From Lingula anatina (lineage: Eukaryota; Brachiopoda; Lingulata; Lingulida; Lingulidae): DNA of 64,000 nucleotides. This document shows, piece after piece, positions 1-7,538 of this stretch (position 1 is the first letter of the stretch; every line of letters begins with the position of its first letter). The DNA lies in the NCBI RefSeq assembly GCF_001039355.2, contig NW_019775976.1, forward strand, positions 41,604 through 105,603, in the 5' to 3' direction. A program made the position numbers and the translations under genes. The notes beneath the pieces are model-generated. The model was not told where the DNA came from and made no database searches. It saw nothing but the letters and a program-made list of their open reading frames with translations.

Positions 1-379
1 TATAAGCTTTATTTCATACTTAGGCATCAGGTAGTACTGATGAAAATGTACATGATGTGAACATATAAATGAACTCCATAATTACATAAATAGTTACATG
101 TGGATTAACAAGACTACGTATTTTAAGATCAATTGGCAGGATTGATATACACGCTTTGTTTCTTCTCACAACGCATGGGGATCGCACACTGACATTAATA
201 TATATATATGGACAAGATAGCACTGTGGCAGCATTACAGCAGTACATATGTTTACGATTTTCATTTCTGATACGATTCTCGAATCAAAATAGTATAGTAG
301 CGATGATGATGGCCTTTCGCAGCTTGCATATCAGAGACAATACTTCAATTAAAATTTAAAACAAAATTTATTTTTCCAG

Positions 380-436
380 GGGTGTCCAGTTGGCTGCAAG
401 AAGTGCTCTGGACCCAAGGGCTGTGTTTGCAAGTAA
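380..436 (+). CDS. Metallothionein gene 1, last coding exon (partial gene at window edge)
   Basis: This exon follows a pyrimidine-rich acceptor (tttttccag, ending at 379) and encodes GCPVGCKKCSGPKGCVCK followed by TAA. It is 18 residues with five cysteines and no aromatic residues. The same exon, differing by one silent base, ends gene 2 (4668-4724) and gene 3 (10402-10458), so it is the C-terminal cap of a third family member whose upstream exons lie left of the window. Metallothioneins are small cytosolic proteins that bind Zn, Cd or Cu through cysteine thiolate clusters. The protein identity is inferred from cysteine spacing and from the complete gene downstream. The incoming phase is 0, as for all exons in this cluster. 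Confidence 0.85.
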   Translation, partial: GCPVGCKKCSGPKGCVCK

Positions 437-557
437 GATCATGTGCTGCCCTGCTTGCTTTTTATCTGTCCTCAAAGGTATTATTATAATTTACAATAAC
501 GGTGCCACTTATGTGACTTGCACACGTATCTTTCATGTGCATGTACTACACCCCTTT

Positions 558-560
558 GAT

Positions 561-593
<33 letters not shown>

Positions 594-813
594 GGTTTAT
601 TGTGGTAAGGTTTATTGTATAGGTAATTCAGTGCCTACCTTGAAATCTCGGCGTACTGACTTATGCAAAAAATTATTTAATGAGATAAAACTGTGTACAC
701 ATAGATTGAACCATCTTTTACCTAACACTCGTGTCATAGAAAAGGACCTAAGGAATGTTTATAGATATGTTTTACCAAAATGTCGGACAAAAAGATATAG
801 AATATAGATTATA
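558..813 (+). mobile_element. Non-LTR retroelement-like fragment with 7-bp target duplication
   Basis: The duplicate copy of this region (around 4840) reads straight through gattata into tagcatatc. Here gattata occurs at 558-564 and again at 807-813, so 249 bp were inserted with a 7-bp target-site duplication. The insert begins with a (TAA)n run. It then encodes, on the + strand, a peptide containing GNSVPTLKSRRTDLCKKLF, a HLLP motif and a final CRTKRYR. That pattern resembles the degraded C-terminal tail of reverse-transcriptase polyproteins in invertebrate non-LTR retrotransposons; this is from memory of such tails, not a search. No RT catalytic motif is present. Confidence 0.6.
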
Positions 814-1021
814 TAGCATATCGAAGGCTTACTTGGATTTAATCTCCGTGTGCGGCACGCACTACGTAAATAATACACCCTTTGTACCAGGTTACCGTTC
901 AGCTCAGAGAACAGGGTATCAGACGATCACATTAAAGCAGAAATATCTTATTCTGTATCTTTGACAAAGGCATTGTGAATCTCTAAGTGCAATTTGCTTT
1001 TCTGCTGTATTTGATACTGTA

Positions 1022-1059
1022 TCGTGTGTGTCTGTGTGTGTGTGAGTGTGTGTGTGTGT

Positions 1060-1103
<44 letters not shown>
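1022..1103. repeat. (GT)n(GA)n compound microsatellite
   Basis: An interrupted GT run passes into a GA run. The duplicate at about 5061-5138 is at the same relative site but has a purer and longer GT part, so the two copies have diverged in repeat length. Confidence 0.9.
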
Positions 1104-1105
<2 letters not shown>

Positions 1106-1575
1106 AACAGAGATAATCCAAACTGATCATGATACACAAAATTTGATATATATTTCGGTCCTATTTCAGGCTGTGAAGAGAGAGAATAGTTACGTCTTTA
1201 CTCCGTTACTCTGAAGATGATCAAGACGGACACGCACGCTTTATTCAACTTATAAACTATGAGTTCTTCATGCAACTGTTTGATAAAAAAGAATGTTTGA
1301 ATATTTGGAGATCAATGTTTGAAAATCAATGGATATACAATGTACAGGGGTGTTTGGCAATTTAGGGCATTGATTGCGGCTATTACTAGACGCATAAAGC
1401 AACACTAATTAAGTCAATGCATTTTATTTCTGGTTAAGGATTTGATATTTGTATGGTTTAATATTGAGAAGCAAAACCCATAATTATTTCATGGAGAGGA
1501 GGACTTGAAATTAATCCAGATATTACTTAAATTGATCGCGTCCGACTTTGTGGAACAAATATTTGCCAAAATAAA

Positions 1576-2158
1576 ATTTAATTCAGAACATAATGCACTG
1601 ATTCATTTCATTCAATACTATTTTGCTTTCTCCTCTCAATATCCTGGTAATTGAGTTTTATTTTCGCCTGGACGATTGCAAATCTTAACGGTAAAAAAGT
1701 CTTGCTCCTTTCCCTATTTTCATAAATTCAAAGAAAGGGGTTATGTCTCCTACGTGGGATTCCTTTTGAGTCTTATTACTTTAATCATAACGAGAAATAA
1801 GTTTCAATCTTATCAAGATCTGCAGTCGACTATAATAAAAGAATTCAAATGACACGGACTGGGGGGTTAAAGAGATAACCATATGTAAACGACCCGTATC
1901 GCTTACCCAAGTACGTGCTATGCCACCAATATCAATTTCAAGTCTTTTGACATGGCACAGGCAATTGCCATGCACTGTAAAGGGTATTGCGTTAAACTTA
2001 ATGAACGAACCGTATCACTTACCCAAGTATATGCGATCATATGCTATGTGATCAATATAAAATATACTTAAATGACACAGAGTAGCTCCTTGAATTAATG
2101 CTATATGTTTAAACGACCCGCATCACTTACCCAAGCATTTGCTATGCGATCGATATTG
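1576..2158. other. Intergenic spacer between metallothionein genes 1 and 2
   Basis: No convincing exon is seen. A degenerate motif resembling acgacccgtatcgcttaccc recurs at about 1890, 2010 and 2118 (and again in the second copy at about 5932, 6051 and 6160). It forms a loose repeat of roughly 110 bp upstream of the promoter. Its function is unknown. Confidence 0.4.
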
Positions 2159-2347
2159 TGCACCCGTTACTAGCTGAAGTAAGCGAAAAACGTTTCCTTA
2201 TTTGGTCATCTCCTTGCGCCTGAGCTGGTGCTGTGTGCAAAAGCAACCAACATCATGTGCCCATACGACCTACAGCATTCACCCGACACTGAACACGCAC
2301 CCATGGTTAAGCGACGTGTGCAAAATCACCGTGATTACTATATATAA
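2159..2347 (+). promoter_or_regulatory. Candidate promoter of metallothionein gene 2 (TATA box and MRE-like cores)
   Basis: A TATA-like stretch, tatatataa, lies at 2339-2347. About 80 bp further on is a strong donor (tttataag|gtaagtg at 2428/2429), which defines an untranslated leader exon. Upstream are three matches to the metal response element core TGCRCNC, in either orientation: TGCACCC at 2159-2165, GTGTGCA at 2233-2239 and GTGTGCA at 2316-2322. MREs bind the zinc-sensing factor MTF-1 in many animals. Conservation of the whole block at 6201-6389 supports a promoter role; metal control is inference. Confidence 0.5.
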
Positions 2348-2369
2348 CCTACGATTTCTTTACTCGTAC

Positions 2370-2428
2370 CGGTCGATATAGAAGTGCAGCACGCCGTACA
2401 AAGTTCTCAATCAAAAGAAATTTATAAG
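2370..2428 (+). other. Untranslated leader exon of metallothionein gene 2 (5' end approximate)
   Basis: The exon ends with tttataag before the strong donor gtaagtg. The start is set about 25-30 bases after the TATA box and is only an estimate. It contains no ATG that would encode the cysteine protein; the coding start lies across a 1.3-kb intron. Confidence 0.45.
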
Positions 2429-3173
2429 GTAAGTGAAAACATGAGGAGAAGCCAGAAGGCCTAGCTATCCGATAAATTGTCACCGTACTGAGTACATAGC
2501 AGAACACGTGCCTGTTGTCACGTTGTCAAACCGACCCGTGAAATCTCTTTCGAACCTTATCTGTTAAATTTGGATTCTCGGAATGAAAAATGCCACAACG
2601 AACCGACCAGTGACAGACGTGGGAATTTGGGAATTTTCCCCTAAATACAATAAATTGTAAACGAAAAACGTGCCACGTTCTGCACAGCCGGTGCATATTA
2701 CCTCCTTGGCTCCATGAACTAATCGGGTCACGGTGCTGTGCTGCATAATGCAACAACCCGTGTAATATGCACATCTGGGTCATGCGATATACGCTTCTAA
2801 AGATGGAATGTGCTCGTATCAAGATTGTAATTATTGCCAGTATTTCCTTCTTATAAATACGGTGGAACTTTAAATGTGAAGTGGATTTATCCATGCAGTG
2901 TTGTACGATGTACGTGTCGATGTATAATCTTATAGGTTGACAAACCACTTGTTGCTCGGTATTTTTGTAAATTGAGCTGAGAAGTGATAGACTGTATACT
3001 TTTTGTTTTAAAAATGTCATAATTCGGCAATATATGGTATCAGCAAATTACGTTCTTGATACCAAGGCATGTATGCATGTGAGGCAATACGAAAAAAAAA
3101 ATTGTGAATATAAAATTAAACGTTCAACATTCTGTTGTGAATATAAAATTAACCAGTAAACGTTCTACATTCT

Positions 3174-3187
3174 GTTGCTATGGCAAC
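3174..3187. promoter_or_regulatory. X-box-like motif (RFX family) in leader intron, copy 1
   Basis: The sequence GTTGCTATGGCAAC is an inverted repeat matching the RFX X-box pattern (RYYNYY, short spacer, RRNRAC). It is kept unchanged in the second copy at 7165-7178. Binding is inference from the motif alone. Confidence 0.35.
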
Positions 3188-3278
3188 ATATTAATTTAAT
3201 GAGCACTTTGTTGAAGCCAGAAAAAAGCCAAGTACTTAAAGCTATTTGACCAAACAAGAATATGGAAGGATCATTTAA

Positions 3279-3497
3279 GACCCCATTCCTATAGATTTTA
3301 GATCGATCTATCCCTGTGGGGAGTCTCACTAGATTACTGTCAGCTTAGCCTGCTTAAGCGTCTGTCCCGCCTACTAAAAGCTGTAAGGGAGTAATTAACT
3401 ATGGTGCGCGCTCGGCTGACTGCAATTTAGCATGAACCCCCAGGGAGTTAGGTTGATCTAAATCTCAGGATCGATCTAAATCTCTGGGAATGCACCC
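3279..3497. mobile_element. 219-bp MITE, PIF/Harbinger-like, copy A
   Basis: The element is flanked by TAA target duplications (3276-3278 and 3498-3500). Its ends form an inverted repeat: GACCCCATTCC with nearby GATCGATC on the left, and GATCGATC with CTCTGGGAATG on the right. There is no coding capacity. Two more copies lie at 38558-38772 and 63328-63542, also flanked by TAA. A TWA target and short TIRs fit PIF/Harbinger-derived MITEs. The duplicate intron lacks it at about 7268. Confidence 0.8.
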
Positions 3498-3755
3498 TAA
3501 TTCATTGCATGCGGGTTTCTATCTTATACAATCAATTGGTCAATTTGGCCAGTTTTGGAATTTACCTGGGATGCAATAATTACTCATAGGATATTCTGTC
3601 CTTTAAAGCATAGTGTGCGAAAGCAATAAAAATTAATTATTTGAAGTTTTGTCTTAGTAAGATAAGAATTAGTGAAATTTCTCACTTAATTACCTTTTAT
3701 TTCTTATTTTTGACCACCATTGTGACCTCCTGTTTGTTACTTTTCTCTGTTTCAG

Positions 3756-4458
3756 TAGGAGTAAAAAAAAGNGGCAAGGACTGCTGTACCGCCGAGGTAA
3801 AGTGGTTTTAAGCGTCTAAATTTGAATTTATTAAGAACTTAACTGTCTTTCGTGAAATAAGTACTGAGTAGTTAGTTGTGAATTTAGCTTTACAGCTTAT
3901 ATAATGACATACATACACGATAAGTTACATTTTATATAATGTCATATGTTACATTTTCACGATTTTTATCTCTGGCCTCAGAATTCGAAGACATGGATTT
4001 AGATGAATTAACCGCCATTACGCCAGTACAAACATATATGATATCATTTTGTTTTCAGGGATGTTCAGTAGGCTGCAAGTTGTGCTCTGGCCACAAGGGT
4101 TGCGTATGCTGTAAGTGCACCGGGAAGGAATGCTGCACCGCCGAGGTGAGTGAATTCAGGCACCTTCGGGCTTATTTAAAAATACTATGACAGTCGTTCT
4201 CAACAGCACGTCAGCCTTTTACCCAGGTTTTAATTTATATATCCAAGATATTACAATATATGCTTATAAGCTTTGTTTCATACTTAGGCATCAGGTAGTG
4301 CTGATGAAAATGTACATGATGTGAACATATAAATGAACTCCATAATTACATAAATAGTTACATGTGGATTAACAAGACTACATATTTTAAGATCAATTGG
4401 CAGGATTGATATACACGCTTTGTTTCTTCTCACAACGCATGGGGATCGCACACTGACA

Positions 4459-4505
<47 letters not shown>

Positions 4506-4724
4506 ACAAGATAGCACTGTGGCAGCATTACAGATATGTTTACGATTTTCATTTCTGATACGATTCTCGAATCAAAATAGTATAGTAGCGATGATGATGG
4601 CCTTTCGCAGCTTGCATATCAAAGACAATACTTCAATTAAAATTTAAAACAAAAATTATTTTTCCAGGGGTGCCCAGTTGGCTGCAAGAAGTGCTCTGGA
4701 CCCAAGGGCTGTGTTTGCAAGTAA
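3756..4724 (+). CDS. Metallothionein gene 2 (short form; first coding exon disrupted by an N)
   Basis: The exons are 3756-3796, 4059-4145 and 4668-4724 (TAA at 4722-4724), all phase 0. Exon 1 keeps the acceptor and start of the gene 3 first exon, then has an ambiguous base at 3772, and resumes as GKDCCTAE before the donor gtaaag. The ATG and most of the first module are missing here. Exon 2 encodes one 29-residue module (GCSVGCKLCSGHKGCVCC and a CCTAE end) with nine cysteines in the spacing C-x3-C-x2-C-x5-C-x-C-C-x-C-x4-C-C. Exon 3 is the five-cysteine cap. If exon 1 resembles that of gene 3 the protein would be about 78 residues. The gap looks like an assembly fault, but a real deletion is possible. 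The expected role is cytosolic metal binding. Confidence 0.8.
3797..4058 (+). other. Intron 1 (coding) of metallothionein gene 2
   Basis: The donor is gtaaag and the acceptor is gttttcag, ending at 4058. Nothing else is recognisable. An open frame runs through the intron into exon 2 but its upstream part is intronic. Confidence 0.6.
4146..4667 (+). other. Intron 2 of metallothionein gene 2, containing an (AT)n microsatellite
   Basis: The intron runs from gtgagtg at 4146 to the acceptor tttttccag ending at 4667. The duplication boundary (4265) falls inside it, so its 3' part is homologous to 1-379. An (AT)n run at about 4461-4503 is expanded relative to copy 1 (about 199-209). Confidence 0.7.
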
Positions 4725-5059
4725 GATGTGCTGTCCTGCTTGCTTTTTATCTGTCCTCAAAGGTATTATTATAATTTATAATAACGGTGCCACTTATGTG
4801 ACTTGCACACGTATCTTTCATGTGCATATACTACACCCCTTTGATTATATAGCATATCGAAGGCTTACTTGGTTTTAATCTCCGTGTGCGGCACGCACTA
4901 CGTAAATAATACACCCTTTGTACCAGGTTACCGTTCAGCTCAGAGAACAGGGTATCAGATGATCACATTAAAGCAGAAATATCTTATTCTGTATCTTTGA
5001 CAAAGGCATTGTGAATCTCTAAGTGCAATTTGCTTTTCTGCTGTATTTGATCCTGTATC

Positions 5060-5060
<1 letters not shown>

Positions 5061-5140
<80 letters not shown>
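5061..5140. repeat. (GT)n(GA)n microsatellite in the 3' flank of gene 2
   Basis: A near-perfect GT run of about 44 bases is followed by a GA run. It is the counterpart of 1022-1103. Confidence 0.9.
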
Positions 5141-5141
<1 letters not shown>

Positions 5142-5611
5142 AAGAAACAGAGAGATAATCCAAACTGATCGTGATACACAAAATTTGATATATATTTCGG
5201 TCCTTTTTCAGGCTGTGAAGAGAGAGAAGAGTTACGTCTTTACTCCGTTACTCTGAAGATGATCAAGACGGACACGCACGCTTTATTCAACTTATAAACT
5301 ATGAGTTCTTCATGCAACTGTTTGATAAAAAAGAATGTTTGAATATTTGGAGATCAATGTTTGAAAATCAATGGATATACAATGTACAGGGGTGTTTGGC
5401 AATTTAGGGCATTGATTGCGGCTATTACTAGACGCATAAAGCAACACTAATTAAGTCAATGCATTTTATTTCTGGTTAAGGATTTGATATTTGTATGGTT
5501 TAATATTGAGAAGCAAAACCCATAATTATTTCATGGAGAGGAGGACTTGAAATTAATCCAGATATTATTTAAATTGATCGCGTCCGACTTTGTGGAACAA
5601 ATATTTGCCAA

Positions 5612-5617
5612 AATAAA
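5612..5617 (+). terminator. Candidate polyadenylation signal AATAAA, gene 2
   Basis: AATAAA lies about 0.9 kb after the gene 2 stop codon and is conserved in copy 1 at 1570-1575. It is a motif only, and other A-rich hexamers exist nearby. Confidence 0.35.
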
Positions 5618-6200
5618 ATTTAATTCAGAACATAATGCACTGATTCATTTCATTCAATACTATTTTGCTTTCTCCTCTCAATATCCTGGTAATTGAGTTT
5701 TATTTTCGCCTGGACGATTGCAAATCTTAACGGTAAAAAAGTCTTGCTCCTTTCCCTATTTTCATAAATTCAAAGAAAGGGGTTATGTCTCCTTCGTGGG
5801 ATTCCTTTTGAGTCTTATTACTTTAATCATAACGAGAAATAAGTCTCAATCTTATCAAGATCTGCAGTCGACTATAATAAAAGAATTCAAATGACACGGA
5901 CTGGGGGGTTAAAGAGATAACCATATGTAAACGACCCGTATCGCTTACCCAAGTACGTGCTATGCCACCAATATCAATTTCAAGTCTTTTGACATGGCAC
6001 AGGCAATTGCCATGCACTGTAAAGGGTATTGCGTTAAACTTAATGAACGAACCGTATCACTTACCCAAGTATATGCGATCATATGCTATGTGATCAATAT
6101 AAAATATACTGAAATGACACAGAGTAGCTCCTTGAATTAATGCTATATGTTTAAACGACCCGCATCACTTACCCAAGCATTTGCTATGCGATCGATATTG
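5618..6200. other. Intergenic spacer between metallothionein genes 2 and 3
   Basis: No gene is seen. It contains the same loose repeat as copy 1 (cores at about 5932, 6051 and 6160) and is almost identical to 1576-2158. Confidence 0.4.
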
Positions 6201-6390
6201 TGCACCCGTTACTAGCTGAAGTAAGCGAAAAACGTTTCCTTATTTGGTCATCTCCTTGCGCCTGAGCTGGTGCTGTGTGCAAAAGCAACCAACATCATGT
6301 GCCCATACGACCTACAGCATTCACCCGACACTGAACACGCACCCATGGTTAAGCGACGTGTGCAAAATCACCGTGATTACTATATATATC
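6201..6390 (+). promoter_or_regulatory. Candidate promoter of metallothionein gene 3 (TATA box and MRE-like cores)
   Basis: The layout is the same as at 2159-2347. MRE-like cores are TGCACCC at 6201-6207, GTGTGCA at 6275-6281 and GTGTGCA at 6358-6364. A TATA-like tatatatat lies at 6381-6389, about 80 bp before the leader-exon donor at 6471. Metal induction through MTF-1 is inferred from the motifs and the gene product. Confidence 0.5.
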
Positions 6391-6411
6391 CCACGATTTC
6401 TTTACTCGTAC

Positions 6412-6470
6412 CGGTCGATAAAGTAGTGCAGCACGCAGCGCAAAGTTTTCAATCAAGAGAAATTTATAAG
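6412..6470 (+). other. Untranslated leader exon of metallothionein gene 3 (5' end approximate)
   Basis: It ends in tttataag before gtaagtg. The transcription start is estimated from the TATA box position. It is separated from the coding start by a 1055-bp intron (6471-7525). Confidence 0.45.
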
Positions 6471-7525
6471 GTAAGTGAAAACGTGAGGAGAAGCCAGAAG
6501 GCCTAGCTATCCGATAAATTGTCACCGTACTGAGTACATAGCAGAACACGTGCCTGTTGTCACGTTGTCAAACCGACCCGTGGAATCTCTTTCGAACCTT
6601 ATCTGTTAAATTTGGATTCTCGGAATGAAAAATGCCACAACGAACCGACCAGTGACCGACGTGGAAATGTGGGAATTTTCCCCTGAATACAATAAATTGT
6701 AAACGAAAAACGTGCCGCGTTCTGCACAGCCGGTGCATATTACCTCCTTGGCTCCATGAACTAATCGGGTCACGGTGCTGTGCTGCATAATGCAACAACC
6801 CGTGTAATGCACATCTGGGTCATGCGATATACGCTTCTAAAGATGGAATTTGCTCGTATCAAGATTGTAATTATTGCCAGTATTTCCTTCTTATAAATAC
6901 GGTGGAACTTTAAATGTGAAGTGGATTTATCCATGTAGTGTTGTACGATGTACGTGTCGATATATAATCTTATAGGTTGGCAAACCACTTGTTGCTCGGT
7001 ATTTTTGTAAATTGAGCTGAGAAGTGATAGACTGTATACTTTTTGTTTAAAAAATGTCATAATTCGGCAATATATGATATCACCAAATACGTTCTTGATA
7101 CCATGTATGTATGTGCGGTAATACAAAAAAAATTATTTGTGAATAATTAAACGTTCTACATTCTGTTGCTATGGCAACATATTAATTTAATGAGCACTTT
7201 GTTGAAGCCAGAAAAAAGCCAAGTACTTAAAGCTATTTTGACCAAACAAAAATATGGAAGGATCATTTAGGTCATTGCATGCGGGTTTCTATCTTATAGA
7301 ATCAATTGGTCAATTTGGCCAGTTTTGGAATTTACCTGGGATGCAATAATTACACATATGATATTCTGTCCTTTAAAGCATAGTGTGCGAAAGCAATAAA
7401 AATTAATTATTTGAAGTTTTGTCTTAGTAAGATAAGAATTAGTGAAATTTCTCACTTAATTACCTTTTATTTCTTATTTTTGACCACCATTGTGACCTCC
7501 TGTTTGTTATTTTTCTCTGTTTCAG
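6471..7525 (+). other. Leader intron of metallothionein gene 3
   Basis: The donor is gtaagtg and the acceptor ttttctctgtttcag ends at 7525. It contains the conserved X-box-like GTTGCTATGGCAAC at 7165-7178 and, at about 7268, the site that carries the MITE in copy 1. Confidence 0.55.
7165..7178. promoter_or_regulatory. X-box-like motif (RFX family) in leader intron, copy 2
   Basis: This is identical to 3174-3187. It is perfectly conserved although flanking bases differ between the copies. Confidence 0.35.
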
Positions 7526-7538
7526 TAGGAGTAAAAAA

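Larger units (their letters stand above)
437..1575 (+). other. Probable 3' UTR and downstream flank of metallothionein gene 1
   Basis: No coding sequence of the cluster is seen here. AATAAA at 1570-1575 is a candidate polyadenylation signal and is conserved in the duplicate at 5612-5617. The stretch includes a retroelement fragment (558-813) and a GT/GA microsatellite (about 1022-1101). The corresponding distance from stop codon to AATAAA is about 0.9 kb in gene 2 and about 1.1 kb in gene 3. The UTR extent is an inference from that similarity. Confidence 0.4.
1..3755. repeat. Segmental tandem duplication, copy 1
   Basis: This segment is nearly identical in order and sequence to 4265-7525; position 1 aligns with 4265. 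The unit spans the last intron and last exon of one metallothionein gene, its 3' flank, and the promoter, leader exon and leader intron of the next gene. Copy 1 is about 0.5 kb longer, mostly from the retroelement fragment (249 bp) and the MITE (219 bp plus TSD). Copy 1 may begin left of the window. Confidence 0.9.
2429..3755 (+). other. Leader intron of metallothionein gene 2
   Basis: The donor is at 2429 and the acceptor ttttctctgtttcag ends at 3755. The intron holds an RFX-type X-box match (3174-3187) and a MITE (3279-3497). An open frame on the opposite strand at 2526-3020 has no recognisable domain and is probably chance. Confidence 0.5.
4265..7525. repeat. Segmental tandem duplication, copy 2
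   Basis: This is the copy of 1-3755. It lacks both the retroelement fragment and the MITE found in copy 1, and so probably shows the pre-insertion state of each site. It carries the last exon of gene 2 and the promoter, leader exon and leader intron of gene 3. Confidence 0.9.

Noticed and set aside
2526-3020. 164-codon open frame on the - strand in the leader intron
   Set aside because: The duplicate at 6568-7126 splits it into shifted frames because of small indels, so it is not under coding constraint.
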